A DNA stretch of 32,407 nucleotides, taken from contig PLAE01000226.1 in assembly GCA_003134035.1 (NCBI GenBank), positions 1-32,407 of the forward strand. Reading direction: 5' to 3'. This stretch comes from Candidatus Velthaea versatilis. Its GTDB lineage: Bacteria; Vulcanimicrobiota; Vulcanimicrobiia; Vulcanimicrobiales; Vulcanimicrobiaceae. The position numbers and the translations under genes were made by a program. Below the pieces are notes generated by a model. The model saw nothing but the letters and a program-made list of their open reading frames with translations, had not been told where the DNA came from and searched no databases. Below, piece after piece: positions 8,017-15,681 of the stretch (its first letter is position 1; the number at the start of each line of letters is the position of its first letter).

Positions 8017-11000
8017 GTGAACATCTGCCCGGTTTGCCGCGTGCGCAACAGCGACGCGGCGACGCAATGCAGGTCGTGCGGCAATCCGCTGCCGCCCGCG
8101 CGCCCGAAGACGGAACCGCCGTCGCCCGCGTCCGAGCCGGGGATCACGGACAAGCTCGAAGATGCGGAGTTGGTGCGCCAGCGGACCGAAGAGCGCACCG
8201 AGCGGGAACGGCAGGCCAAAGCTGCCGCCGAAGAAGAGCGCCGTGCAAAAGCGGCTGAAGAAGAGCGCCGTGCCAAGGCGGCTGCTGAAGAAGAGCGCCG
8301 TGCCAAAGCTGCCGCTGAAGAAGACCGTGCAAAAGCTGCCGCTGAAGAAGACGGGGGCGAACGGACCGAGACGGAGGCTGATACCGGGACGCGTCTCGCC
8401 CCAGCAAATGAAGCGGCGTCGGTGCCGGGGACGCTGGAGGTTGGAACGTTCCTGCTGCGGCTCCATAAAGACGGGACGCCGGTCGTCGAAGCCTTGCCGC
8501 CGCGCGCGGCACCCCCATTTCATCCTGTCGGCGCCCCGCCTGCCGTGCGCCCGCAACGACAACACTTCGTCGGCCGCGTCGCCGAATTAGCCCGGGTACG
8601 GTCGCTGCTGACGCAACGTTCGTCACGACCGGCGGTTGTGCTTGCCGGGCCGCACGGAAGCGGCAAAACGTCGATGCTCACCGAGATCGCGCACGACGAG
8701 AACATCACATCCTTGTATCCCGATGGGGTCTTCTACGTTCGCAGCGGGCATCGGACCGCCGACGACATCCTGCAATTCGTCTTTCGCGCGTTGTTCGAAT
8801 GCCGGCGGTCGTTTCGACCGACGAACGAAGAACTGCACTCCGCGCTGGCGGGGAAGCGTGTGTTGTTGCTGCTGGACGACGTTCATGAAGGCGACGACGC
8901 GCTCGCCGAGATGGTACGATCGCTCCCCAACGGCGGCCTCGTCGTTGCTGCGAATCAGGAGACGATCGCAGGGAGCGATCAGGCGACGATCACGCTAGGA
9001 GCGTTATCCGAAGCCGCCGCACGCGAACTGCTGGAGTTTACCGTTGGCCGGAAACATGCGCTCGAATCGGGAGCGGCCGATGCGCTTTGCAAGAGTCTGG
9101 AAGGCAATCCGCTTCGGATAGCACAGATCGGTGCCCTCGCCCGCGATCAGCAGCGTTCGCTGCTGACGATCGTCGAAGACATCGGTTCGCATCCCTCCGC
9201 TGCAGCGCTCGACCGTTACGTCGCGTCGGGTCTCGTTGCAGCGGAACGGGCCGTCCTAGAAGCGGCGACTGCCTTCAGCGGAGCTCCGTTCGACGCCGCG
9301 TTGATCGGTGCGGTCGCAAACATTGCCGATATCGATCCGATTCTCGAAGCTTTGTGGCGGCGTAGGGTTTTGGTTCGTGCTGCCGGCCTCTATGAGGTCG
9401 GCTTGCGGGTCGAGCCCGACCCGCTCAAAACGACGACATGGATCGCGAAAGCAATCGCGTACCTGAGCGAATGGCTCAACGAGCCCGAAGTGCACAGCCG
9501 AGCCGCCATCGAGCGCATCGAACCGTTTTTGAGTGCGGTCGGCAGTGCGGAGAACATCGTCGACTTCAACCAAAGTACGCTGATCAGCGCCTGCTCAATC
9601 TTTAGCGGCGTCTGCGTTCTTTGCGACCAATGGGGTTTGGCGCTTTCGACGCTCGAAGTCACGATCGGGATTGCCAAACACGTGTTCGATCGCGAAGCCG
9701 AAGCCCGCAGCTACGATCTCAAAGGCACGATCTTGCTCCTAGCCGGACGCGCGGACGAAGCGCGCTCCTGGCTGGCACTTGCATACGGCATCTACGAGGA
9801 GATCAAACCGGAAGCCGCACAGGCGGCGACGTCGAACTATCACACCGTTACTGGCAAAAGTCTTGCGGCGGCGCCGACTGCACCGCAGGCATCGTCCGGC
9901 GAGCCCCAGCGGCCGAACCCCGTCGGGGAAGCCGAAGCGCCTGAAATAAACGCGCACGGTCCGGGCGCTTTCGCGGATGAAGAAAAAATCGCCGGACCGC
10001 TTTCGCATGGCGGAGCCCGGAGACATGGTGGCCGGTTCGTTCCGAACGTGCTGCTTTTCGCGGTCGTGACGTTCGCCGTCTTGGCAGCGGTTCTGTTCGT
10101 GTCCCGGCCGACCGTGCGGATCTACCTCAACGATGATGGTGCACTGTGCCACGATATTCGCGGAGCCGCCCGCGCCGAATATCAAACACCTCGGGGTTCG
10201 CGCGTCGTGGGTCCGGAACACTGCCTGGATAAAGACTCGCTTCACGCGATCACGAATTCGTGGATTCAGATCGTCGCGTATGGCCAACTCGGATTCGAAA
10301 CGGTAAGTGATCGGCTGACTCTGCCATCTCTTTCAGCGTCGTCATCGCCGTTGGTTGCGGTTTTAGCGTCGCCATCGCCGGCGGTAGCGGTTGGAGCGTC
10401 GTCATCGCCGGCGGTAGCGGTTGGAGCATCGTCATCGCCGGCGGTTGCGGTGTCAGCCTCGTCATTGCCGGCGGTTGCGGTGTCAGCCTCGTCATCGCCG
10501 GCGGTCGCGCCTTCACCGTCACCGAGGCTGGCACCCGTGCGAATTCAAGTCGGCAAGGTTGTTTGGGTTGCGGCGCACGACATCGATGTTGATGGAACAG
10601 CGTTCGACGTGCCGACTTCAGTGGAGGTCGTTGCGGTAACGGCCGAGGGGAATGAGCCTATGAGCTTGACCCGGATTCCGCCGGGGTCCCGGGTTTCGCT
10701 GTCATATATGGAGAAGCGCAAAGACCTACGCGTCGCGAAAAGTGTGCGAGTACTGTCGATTCCGATCGCGACGCCGAGCCCGACGGCATCTGCGAGCCCG
10801 CCGGCGACGGTAGCGCTGCGGTCGCCGGTTCGCGTGTTCATCCAAATTTCCGACACGCATTTCGTCACCGCTGTCGAGGGTGGAGGCGGTGTCTCCGAAC
10901 AGAGCTGTGCACCCGGAACGGTCGCATTGGACACGAGCGCCGTCACTATTGGACCGTGGCAGACGTTCGCGCTGCTGCCGTTGGGCGACGATCAGTATGC

Positions 11001-11316
11001 GTTGCGCACCGCGGGCGGCCAGTACGTTACTGCCGTTGCAAAGGTGGGAATCGCCGGACAGGCTGACTCGGCCCGGGAATCGCGCTTGCACACTGACGCT
11101 ACGAGCGCTAAGGCGGATGAGTTTTTCACCCTCGTGCCGGCGGGTGACGGCATCGCCGTGCAAACCGCCGACGGAGTGCACTACGTGACCGCTGTGAACG
11201 GCGGAGGCTGCGCCGGATCCGACTCCCTGCCTTTCCGCACGAACAGCGCAACGATCGGCGAATCCGAAAAATTCTGGATCATTCCGACCGACAAGCGTCA
11301 AGCGCTAAGCCCATAG
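8017..11316 (+). CDS. Zinc ribbon - coiled coil - STAND-like NTPase - TM helix - beta-trefoil protein
   Basis: 1,099 aa from GTG 8017, two bases after the previous stop; the frame is open further upstream but that stretch lies inside the preceding gene. Parts in order: four-cysteine zinc ribbon (C4, C7, C18, C21); charged coiled coil with AAAEEERRAK repeats (about 45-112); P-loop GPHGSGKT at 211, Walker B LLLLDD near 283-288 and a GNPLRI motif near 363, as in STAND/NB-ARC NTPases; helical, possibly TPR-like region (about 400-620); one transmembrane helix (about 677-697); a 60-residue Ser/Pro/Ala/Val repeat linker (about 774-833); a small beta domain; and a C-terminal beta-trefoil with repeated HFVTAVEGGG / YVTAV / TIGPWQTF elements, like fascin or actin-crosslinking folds. 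The membrane helix splits the protein into a probably cytosolic sensor/NTPase half and an exported trefoil half. I do not recognise it as a named family. Signalling, anchoring or triggering of the tail-like machine is inference. Confidence 0.8.
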   Translation: MNICPVCRVRNSDAATQCRSCGNPLPPARPKTEPPSPASEPGITDKLEDAELVRQRTEERTERERQAKAAAEEERRAKAAEEERRAKAAAEEERRAKAAAEEDRAKAAAEEDGGERTETEADTGTRLAPANEAASVPGTLEVGTFLLRLHKDGTPVVEALPPRAAPPFHPVGAPPAVRPQRQHFVGRVAELARVRSLLTQRSSRPAVVLAGPHGSGKTSMLTEIAHDENITSLYPDGVFYVRSGHRTADDILQFVFRALFECRRSFRPTNEELHSALAGKRVLLLLDDVHEGDDALAEMVRSLPNGGLVVAANQETIAGSDQATITLGALSEAAARELLEFTVGRKHALESGAADALCKSLEGNPLRIAQIGALARDQQRSLLTIVEDIGSHPSAAALDRYVASGLVAAERAVLEAATAFSGAPFDAALIGAVANIADIDPILEALWRRRVLVRAAGLYEVGLRVEPDPLKTTTWIAKAIAYLSEWLNEPEVHSRAAIERIEPFLSAVGSAENIVDFNQSTLISACSIFSGVCVLCDQWGLALSTLEVTIGIAKHVFDREAEARSYDLKGTILLLAGRADEARSWLALAYGIYEEIKPEAAQAATSNYHTVTGKSLAAAPTAPQASSGEPQRPNPVGEAEAPEINAHGPGAFADEEKIAGPLSHGGARRHGGRFVPNVLLFAVVTFAVLAAVLFVSRPTVRIYLNDDGALCHDIRGAARAEYQTPRGSRVVGPEHCLDKDSLHAITNSWIQIVAYGQLGFETVSDRLTLPSLSASSSPLVAVLASPSPAVAVGASSSPAVAVGASSSPAVAVSASSLPAVAVSASSSPAVAPSPSPRLAPVRIQVGKVVWVAAHDIDVDGTAFDVPTSVEVVAVTAEGNEPMSLTRIPPGSRVSLSYMEKRKDLRVAKSVRVLSIPIATPSPTASASPPATVALRSPVRVFIQISDTHFVTAVEGGGGVSEQSCAPGTVALDTSAVTIGPWQTFALLPLGDDQYALRTAGGQYVTAVAKVGIAGQADSARESRLHTDATSAKADEFFTLVPAGDGIAVQTADGVHYVTAVNGGGCAGSDSLPFRTNSATIGESEKFWIIPTDKRQALSP
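8217..8352 (+). repeat. In-frame 27-30 nt repeats encoding an AAAEEERRAK coiled coil
   Basis: Four to five near-identical in-frame units encode Ala-rich, Glu/Arg-rich decapeptides or nonapeptides inside the zinc-ribbon ATPase. Units differ by single-codon gains or losses, which is typical of slippage. The segment should form a long charged helix separating the zinc ribbon from the NTPase. Confidence 0.8.
10336..10515 (+). repeat. Six tandem 30-nt repeats encoding (A-S-S-S-P-A-V-A-V-G/S)n
   Basis: Six head-to-tail 30-nt units (10336, 10366, 10396, 10426, 10456, 10486) each encode a ten-residue Ser/Pro/Ala/Val block with few substitutions. They lie after the transmembrane helix of the zinc-ribbon ATPase and before its beta domains, so they probably form a flexible linker. 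The repeats keep frame and have no spacers, so this is not a CRISPR array. Confidence 0.9.
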
Positions 11317-11369
11317 CCGGACGAGACCTCCGCAGGATGTGCAGTGTACTTAGAAGACTGGAGTGTGAG

Positions 11370-11492
11370 TTGACTGAGCTGATTCTAAAGTTTGACCCGG
11401 TGCTGCGGCCGGAGACGGACGGCGCCCTGAGCGTCGATCGCGAGCACGCTGATCCTCGTGGCCGCCGTGTGCTGCGGACGCATCAGTCATGA
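11370..11492 (+). CDS. Possible 40-aa small ORF coupled to the downstream zinc-ribbon gene
   Basis: A TTG-initiated ORF of 40 codons (MTELILKFDPVLRP at its N-terminus) is preceded by GGAG (11360-11363) with a 6-nt spacer. Its TGA stop overlaps the ATG of the next gene in ATGA (11489-11492), the junction style used repeatedly in this window. No domain is recognisable. It could be a real small protein of the tail locus or a leader that couples translation of the zinc-ribbon gene. Confidence 0.42.
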   Translation: MTELILKFDPVLRPETDGALSVDREHADPRGRRVLRTHQS

Positions 11493-11986
11493 TGATTGTG
11501 TGTCCACGGTGCAAGGCGGCAAACGACTCCTTCGAAGAGCGTTGCAAAGCTTGCGATCTACCGTTCGACGCGACATTACGCTCGCAACGCGAGGGCCTCC
11601 AGGAGGCCACCGGCTATACTGCCGTGCCGGTTGCAGAGCACGGGCAGGAAACCTTAGGCTTGTCGCGCGGAGGCCAGCAAACGAACGCTGCCGACGCTGC
11701 GGACACTATGCTCGCGCGGTTGCTGGGCATCGAAGTTGCACACGTTCGTGCGCTCGCGGACGCCGGTATCCATACGCTCGAGCATATCGCGGAAGCGATC
11801 CCCGAGGACATCGGTCATGTCCTGCGCGCTTGGGCAAAAGTCGATCCGGGGGCGATCGTCAGCCGAGCGCGGGCGTTGTTGGACCGGGGAAGCTCGCCCC
11901 AAGCCGAGCTGCATCCGAAACGGGAGTCGCCTCGGGAGCGGGCGCATGAGGAGCCCGGCCCGGCCGAATGGTGGAGGACCACGTAG
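11489..11986 (+). CDS. Small zinc-ribbon protein with helix-hairpin-helix-like domain
   Basis: 165 aa starting with tandem ATG codons (11489). The N-terminus holds a four-cysteine zinc ribbon (C5, C8, C19, C22; VCPRCKAANDSFEERCKAC), similar in layout to that of the 1,099-aa protein upstream. The middle, LLGIEVAHVRALADAGIHT followed by LEHIAEAIPEDI, resembles helix-hairpin-helix repeats that bind DNA or proteins. The tail is basic and Glu/Pro-rich, probably disordered. No signal peptide or membrane segment is seen. The shared ribbon and the adjacent position suggest the two zinc-ribbon proteins work together or recognise a common partner (inference). Function unknown. Confidence 0.7.
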   Translation: MMIVCPRCKAANDSFEERCKACDLPFDATLRSQREGLQEATGYTAVPVAEHGQETLGLSRGGQQTNAADAADTMLARLLGIEVAHVRALADAGIHTLEHIAEAIPEDIGHVLRAWAKVDPGAIVSRARALLDRGSSPQAELHPKRESPRERAHEEPGPAEWWRTT

Positions 11987-12293
11987 TGTCTGCGGGCCGC
12001 CGACTGTGTCGCTTCGGTCGCCATCAACGCCGCGCTCCACGTGGCGGTCCGCTCGAAATGTCCGTCACAAGAGAGTAAGAGCTTGCGCAGCAAACCGCGC
12101 CCACCGAAAAACTTCGCGGCGGCGGCGCTTAACCTCGGCCCGCGCGGCGATTCGATCTCCACGTGCCGGAGCTGCTTGTTTCACGCGGATTGGGTTCGAC
12201 AATATTCTCTCGCCCAAAGGCCCAGCAGCGCGACGCGGGCGATTCGCCAGCGGAGGATTTCGATCGTGGAAACCGACTTCGACCGCAAATATC

Positions 12294-12323
12294 GTAGTCG
12301 CGCGACTACTCTGAAGTAGTCGC
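12294..12323. repeat. Alternating GTAGTCGC palindromes
   Basis: GTAGTCGC at 12294-12301 is followed directly by its reverse complement GCGACTAC (12302-12309), forming a perfect 16-bp palindrome. A third copy, AGTAGTCGC (12315-12323), pairs with GCGACTACT (12302-12310) across a 4-nt CTGA loop, so two alternative hairpins are possible. A partial copy (GACTAC) follows. This could be a regulator-binding cluster or a recombination site; no adjacent gene identifies a user. Confidence 0.6.
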
Positions 12324-12405
12324 CTGACTACGGGTAATGCCGCGGACGGCTCCGTGTTGCACATGCTTTCGCCGCAAGACTCCGTGCAGGATCGACTAGC
12401 CCACT

Positions 12406-12552
12406 TCATCCACTGGAACGATCGAACGGCCCTGCGCCGCCATTAGGCTGCACTTCTTGCCCGGTCGACAACCCGGCCGCGGCCGGCGGGGGGAGGCCCG
12501 ACCACAGCACCGTCAGGCTGAGCGTAATGGCAAGCAGGCGGCGCAGCGACAT
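12406..12552 (-). CDS. Possible short secreted protein or signal-peptide remnant
   Basis: A 48-aa minus-strand ORF begins MSLRRLLAITLSLTVLW and reaches a PPPAAAG stretch, a convincing Sec-type signal peptide (basic n-region, hydrophobic core, Ala-rich cleavage zone) followed by only ~20 residues. The ATG at 12552 has no strong ribosome-binding site; the frame can extend upstream to 12630. It may be a small exported protein or the 5' remnant of a decayed exported gene. No homologue is recognised. Confidence 0.27.
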   Translation of the reverse strand: MSLRRLLAITLSLTVLWSGLPPPAAAGLSTGQEVQPNGGAGPFDRSSG

Positions 12553-12645
12553 ACGCGGTGAGCTTCGGGGTGGGAGATCCGCGCTCAGCCCAGCGCTGCC
12601 GCATTTCCGTGCCAGCCTCGGAATTCTCATCTTGTCCTAAACCTA

Positions 12646-12673
12646 AAGATTCGCAGCGTAACGAACGAATCTT
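12646..12673 (-). terminator. Possible stem-loop terminator downstream of OsmC remnant
   Basis: AAGATTCG (12646-12653) pairs with CGAATCTT (12666-12673) around a 12-nt loop, about 30 bases after the end of the minus-strand OsmC frame. Read on the minus strand it is followed by only a short T run, so termination would be weak. Confidence 0.3.
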
Positions 12674-12701
12674 AAGGCGACATCAGAGAAAGGGGTGCGA
12701 A

Positions 12702-13148
12702 TCAAGCCGTGGTAAAGGTCGCGTGCAGCGAGATTGGGACGGCGGCAAGCGCCTTGCTGATCGGGCAATTGCTCTTCGCGTCGGCAGCCAGACCCTCGAA
12801 GGTATCCGCGGTGATCCCGGCGACGGACGCCGTCGTGACAAGATCGATCTGGCGAACGTCGATCACGGCGCCGGCCGAGTGCAAGTGAACTGTGGCGGTC
12901 GTTTCGATCTAGGCCGGCGGATGCCCGGCGCGGGTTAGCGCGGCGCTCAGCGCCATGGTAAAGCACGCCGCATGCGACGCGCCCAAAAGCTCTTCGGGAT
13001 TCGTGCCGGGATCGCCCGAGAAGCGCGTGCCGAACGAATACGCAGCGGAGACCTTTCCGCTTCCCGTTGAAATTTGGCCGTGACCTCTGGCGACGTCGCC
13101 TTCCCATTTCACCGCGGCGGTGCGGGCGATCTCGGGCGGGATACTCAT
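12702..13148 (-). pseudogene. osmC: OsmC-family peroxide-detoxifying protein, interrupted by an in-frame TAG
   Basis: OsmC-type peroxiredoxins reduce organic hydroperoxides with two reactive cysteines. The frame starts at ATG 13148, preceded by AAGGAG. Residues 1-79 show KWEGDVARGHGQISTGSG and NPEELLGASHAACFTMALS (reactive Cys 62). Codon 80 is TAG (12909-12911). The same frame then continues as IETTATVHLHSAGAVIDV and ADAKSNCPISKALAAVPISL, containing the second Cys (128), and ends at 12702. Family length (about 140-148 aa) and both cysteines are preserved, so a single base change from CAG, GAG or another sense codon, or a sequencing error, explains the break. Without read-through the 79-aa product lacks the second cysteine and should be inactive. 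Confidence 0.82.
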
Positions 13149-13402
13149 GGTTTGGAGACTCCTTTGGCGTAACTGGACCTAGGCAATGACGTATACTCGC
13201 CTCGGTGCCCGAGCCAATCCTACCGGGGCTCGAGCAAAATGCTCGTCGCGCCTTCTCGCGGCGGCGGCGTGACGAGCGCGGCCCGCCGGTTAGTAGAATG
13301 GCCTACGATCCCGACGCGACGGGTCCCACGTGGCGATCAACGCCACGCCTGGTTCCATGTGACAATCGACCCGGTGAGCCGCATTCTTGGGGAGGGACGG
13401 TC
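13149..13402. promoter_or_regulatory. Divergent intergenic region between OsmC and cysteine hydrolase
   Basis: The region separates the minus-strand OsmC frame from the plus-strand operon. The OsmC ribosome-binding site lies at its left edge. The hydrolase frame is open back to a GTG at 13205, but the upstream residues are unlike the family. A 7-bp hairpin CGTGGCG-ATCAA-CGCCACG (13329-13347) is a possible operator or leader structure. A GGGGAGGG Shine-Dalgarno (about 13389-13396) precedes the chosen start. No clear -35/-10 pair is assigned. Confidence 0.4.
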
Positions 13403-14116
13403 GTGGTGGGTTCATTCCGGATTGACGCCGAGCCGTATATCTGGCCATTCGACGGCAGCGTGGCCCCGCGAAACGTCGCGTTCGTGGTGATCGATATGCA
13501 GTTCGATTTTTGCGGCCCGGGCGGCTACGTCGACGCGATGGGGTACGATATTTCCTTGACGCGCGCGGTCATCGAACCGATCGCGCGCTGTCTCGATGCC
13601 GTTCGGCGGTTTCCCGAAATCCTCGTGATCCATACGCGCGAGGGCCATCGGCCGCAACTCGTCGATCTGCCCGCGAACAAGGTCTGGCGCAGCCGCAACG
13701 TCTCGCCGGGGATCGGCGAAGCCGGGCCGTGCGGCCGGATCCTCGTGCGCGGCGAGCCCGGCTGGGAGATCATCCCCGAACTTGCGCCGCTCGAGCACGA
13801 GATCGTGATCGACAAGCCGGGCAAGGGCAGCTTTTACGCAACCGACATCGAGCACATCTTGCGCACGACCGGCGTCACCCACCTCGTCCTAACCGGCATT
13901 ACCACCGACGTTTGCGTGCACACGACGATGCGCGAAGCGAACGACCGCGGGTTCGAGTGTCTCGTGCTGACCGATTGCACGGCCGCGACCGAAGAACGCC
14001 ACTGGGCGGCGGCCATCACGATGACCCACATGCAGGGCGGCGTCTTCGGAGCCACGAGCACGTCGGATCGTTTCATCGAAGCGCTTCGGCCGCTGGCGTC
14101 CGCGGCGCCGGCGTGA
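13403..14116 (+). CDS. Isochorismatase-family cysteine hydrolase (RutB/biuret-hydrolase-like)
   Basis: 237 aa from GTG 13403, chosen because GGAGGG lies 6 nt upstream and the family begins about here ([13 protein letters not shown]). A second GTG at 13406 is possible. The Asp-Lys-Cys catalytic triad is visible: D31 ([10 protein letters not shown]), K138 ([10 protein letters not shown]) and C171 ([12 protein letters not shown]). Other family motifs are [18 protein letters not shown] and [15 protein letters not shown]. Such enzymes hydrolyse C-N bonds in ureides and amides (biuret, ureidoacrylate, N-carbamoyl compounds). As first gene of an operon with a BMP-type importer, it probably acts on an imported or ring-opened nitrogen compound. 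The exact substrate is not deducible. The stop overlaps the next start in GTGA (14113-14116). Confidence 0.85.
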   Translation: MVGSFRIDAEPYIWPFDGSVAPRNVAFVVIDMQFDFCGPGGYVDAMGYDISLTRAVIEPIARCLDAVRRFPEILVIHTREGHRPQLVDLPANKVWRSRNVSPGIGEAGPCGRILVRGEPGWEIIPELAPLEHEIVIDKPGKGSFYATDIEHILRTTGVTHLVLTGITTDVCVHTTMREANDRGFECLVLTDCTAATEERHWAAAITMTHMQGGVFGATSTSDRFIEALRPLASAAPA

Positions 14117-15681
14117 CCGAAGGGACCCTCCTTCGCGAGCCGGTCGCGCAGGCCGGAACGTTCGAGTTGCGCGACATCTCGAAGCGCTTCGGCGAAACCT
14201 TGGCGCTGGATCGCGTTTCGCTCACCATCGCGCCTGGCGAAAAAGTTGCGCTGCTGGGCGAGAACGGCGCCGGCAAGAGCACCCTCATGAAGATCCTCTA
14301 TGGATTTTACCGGGCTGATTCAGGCACGATCGCACTCGACGGCAAACCGATCGTCATCGCGTCGCCGTCCGACGCTCGCGCGCTCGGCATTTTCATGGTG
14401 ATGCAAGAGTTCAGCTTATTGCCCGAACTCACGATCTTGGAAAACCTGCTGCTGTTCCATCCCTCGACCAAAGGCGCGGCGAAACTTTTCAACACGGTAT
14501 CGGAGCGGCTGCTCCCGCCCGAATCGCTTTCGGCGCTGCGTTCGCTGCTGCCGGCGATCGATTTTCGCAAGCGCGTCGGCGAGCTCGACGTCGGCAGCGT
14601 GCAATTGCTGGAAATCGCCAAGGCCGTCATGTGCGCGCCGCGGCTGCTCATCCTCGACGAACCCAGCTCCGTGTTGGGCGAGCACGAGCTCGAACGGCTT
14701 TGGACGTACCTCGACTCGCTGGCGGCCCGAGGCGTGTCGGTGGGGTTGATCACGCACAAGATCAGCGACGTCAAGGCGTGTGCGAATCGGATCGTCGTCA
14801 TGCGCAAGGGCCGGTTCGCGGCACAATTTCCGCAATCGGTGTCCGAACGCGAATTGCTCGCCGAGATGTTGCAGACCGCGCCCGGCGCGCCGGTCGCGGA
14901 CGGCGTCCCGCCCGCGCCCGGGGATACCGCCATACGATATCGAATCGCGGGCGCCGCGTACGGGAAGTGGCATGACGTTTCGCTCGAGGTGCGGCGCGGC
15001 GAGATGTTCGGCATCGCCGGCATCTCCGGCTCGGGCCAAGTGGAGCTGGGCCAGATGATCTCCGGCGCCGTGCCGCTCGAGCGCGGAAGCGTCACGATCG
15101 ACGACCGCTGCGTAAGCGAAGCATACACCGGCATCTATGCCGAGGTCGGCTATGTCCCGCAAAATCCGCGCGAGAATGCCATCGCTTCCGCGATGCTGGT
15201 GGCCGATAACCTCGTCATGCGCGACCTCGCCGCGCTGCCGCGCATCTTCGATTTGAAAACGATTCCGAACCGCGTGCCCGAGCCGGTGCGCACCGAGGTC
15301 ACCAAACTCGGCATTTCGCCGCCCCGGCTCGACATTCGCGCCGGGGGATTATCGGGTGGCAACGTCCAGAAGCTCGCGGTGGCGCGCGAACTCGCATTCG
15401 CGCACACGGTGATGGTGGTGGTGTACCCGACAATGGGGCTCGACATCGGGACACAAGCCCGCGTGCTGGGACTCTTGCGCGAGGAGGCCGCCAAAGGCGT
15501 CGCCGTGATCGTGATTCACGAGGAGATCGATCAGCTACTTGCCTTGTGCGATCGAGTGATGGTCGTCGCGCACTATACAACCGTTGCGACCGTCGCGAGT
15601 TCGAGCGTCACGCCGCACGAGATCCTCGCGCTGATGACCGGCAGCGGAACGGTGATGACCGCCGGTGGGGCGGTCGCGTGA
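14113..15681 (+). CDS. ABC importer ATPase with two nucleotide-binding domains (RbsA/BMP-transporter type)
   Basis: 522 aa from GTG 14113 in a GTGA overlap. The first domain has Walker [10 protein letters not shown] (residues 49-57), a Q-loop [11 protein letters not shown] and Walker [12 protein letters not shown]. Its signature reads [11 protein letters not shown] where relatives have LSVGEQQ, an unusual form. The second domain has a degenerate P-loop [10 protein letters not shown], as is normal for this subfamily, a canonical signature [15 protein letters not shown], and [10 protein letters not shown] at the D-loop. This fused-ATPase layout belongs to sugar/nucleoside importers that work with two permeases and a BMP-type binding protein, all encoded directly downstream. 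It should power uptake of a purine/nucleoside-like solute across the inner membrane. The next gene overlaps by GTGA. Confidence 0.9.
   Translation: MTEGTLLREPVAQAGTFELRDISKRFGETLALDRVSLTIAPGEKVALLGENGAGKSTLMKILYGFYRADSGTIALDGKPIVIASPSDARALGIFMVMQEFSLLPELTILENLLLFHPSTKGAAKLFNTVSERLLPPESLSALRSLLPAIDFRKRVGELDVGSVQLLEIAKAVMCAPRLLILDEPSSVLGEHELERLWTYLDSLAARGVSVGLITHKISDVKACANRIVVMRKGRFAAQFPQSVSERELLAEMLQTAPGAPVADGVPPAPGDTAIRYRIAGAAYGKWHDVSLEVRRGEMFGIAGISGSGQVELGQMISGAVPLERGSVTIDDRCVSEAYTGIYAEVGYVPQNPRENAIASAMLVADNLVMRDLAALPRIFDLKTIPNRVPEPVRTEVTKLGISPPRLDIRAGGLSGGNVQKLAVARELAFAHTVMVVVYPTMGLDIGTQARVLGLLREEAAKGVAVIVIHEEIDQLLALCDRVMVVAHYTTVATVASSSVTPHEILALMTGSGTVMTAGGAVA

Larger units (their letters stand above)
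11987..12701. other. Gene-poor stretch between tail locus and OsmC gene
   Basis: About 700 bases without a convincing conserved gene. Several overlapping ORFs exist on both strands (for example plus 12041-12319), but they lack recognisable motifs and look like open frames of GC-rich DNA. Visible structures are the palindrome cluster at 12294-12323, a short signal-peptide-like ORF on the minus strand (12406-12552), and a stem-loop at 12646-12673. Confidence 0.6.

Noticed and set aside
10336-10515. Regular repeats considered as a CRISPR array
   Set aside because: 30-nt units are contiguous with no spacers and stay in frame inside a coding region.
12041-12319. Plus-strand 92-aa ORF in the gene-poor gap
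   Set aside because: No ribosome-binding site or recognisable motif, and it overlaps other equally weak frames.
12909-12911. In-frame stop in OsmC considered as selenocysteine recoding
   Set aside because: The codon is TAG, not TGA, and no cysteine is expected at that position in the family.
13510-14112. Upstream extension of the double-ATPase frame
   Set aside because: The extension is an Arg-rich shadow of the cysteine hydrolase; the GTG at 14113 in a GTGA overlap fits the family start.
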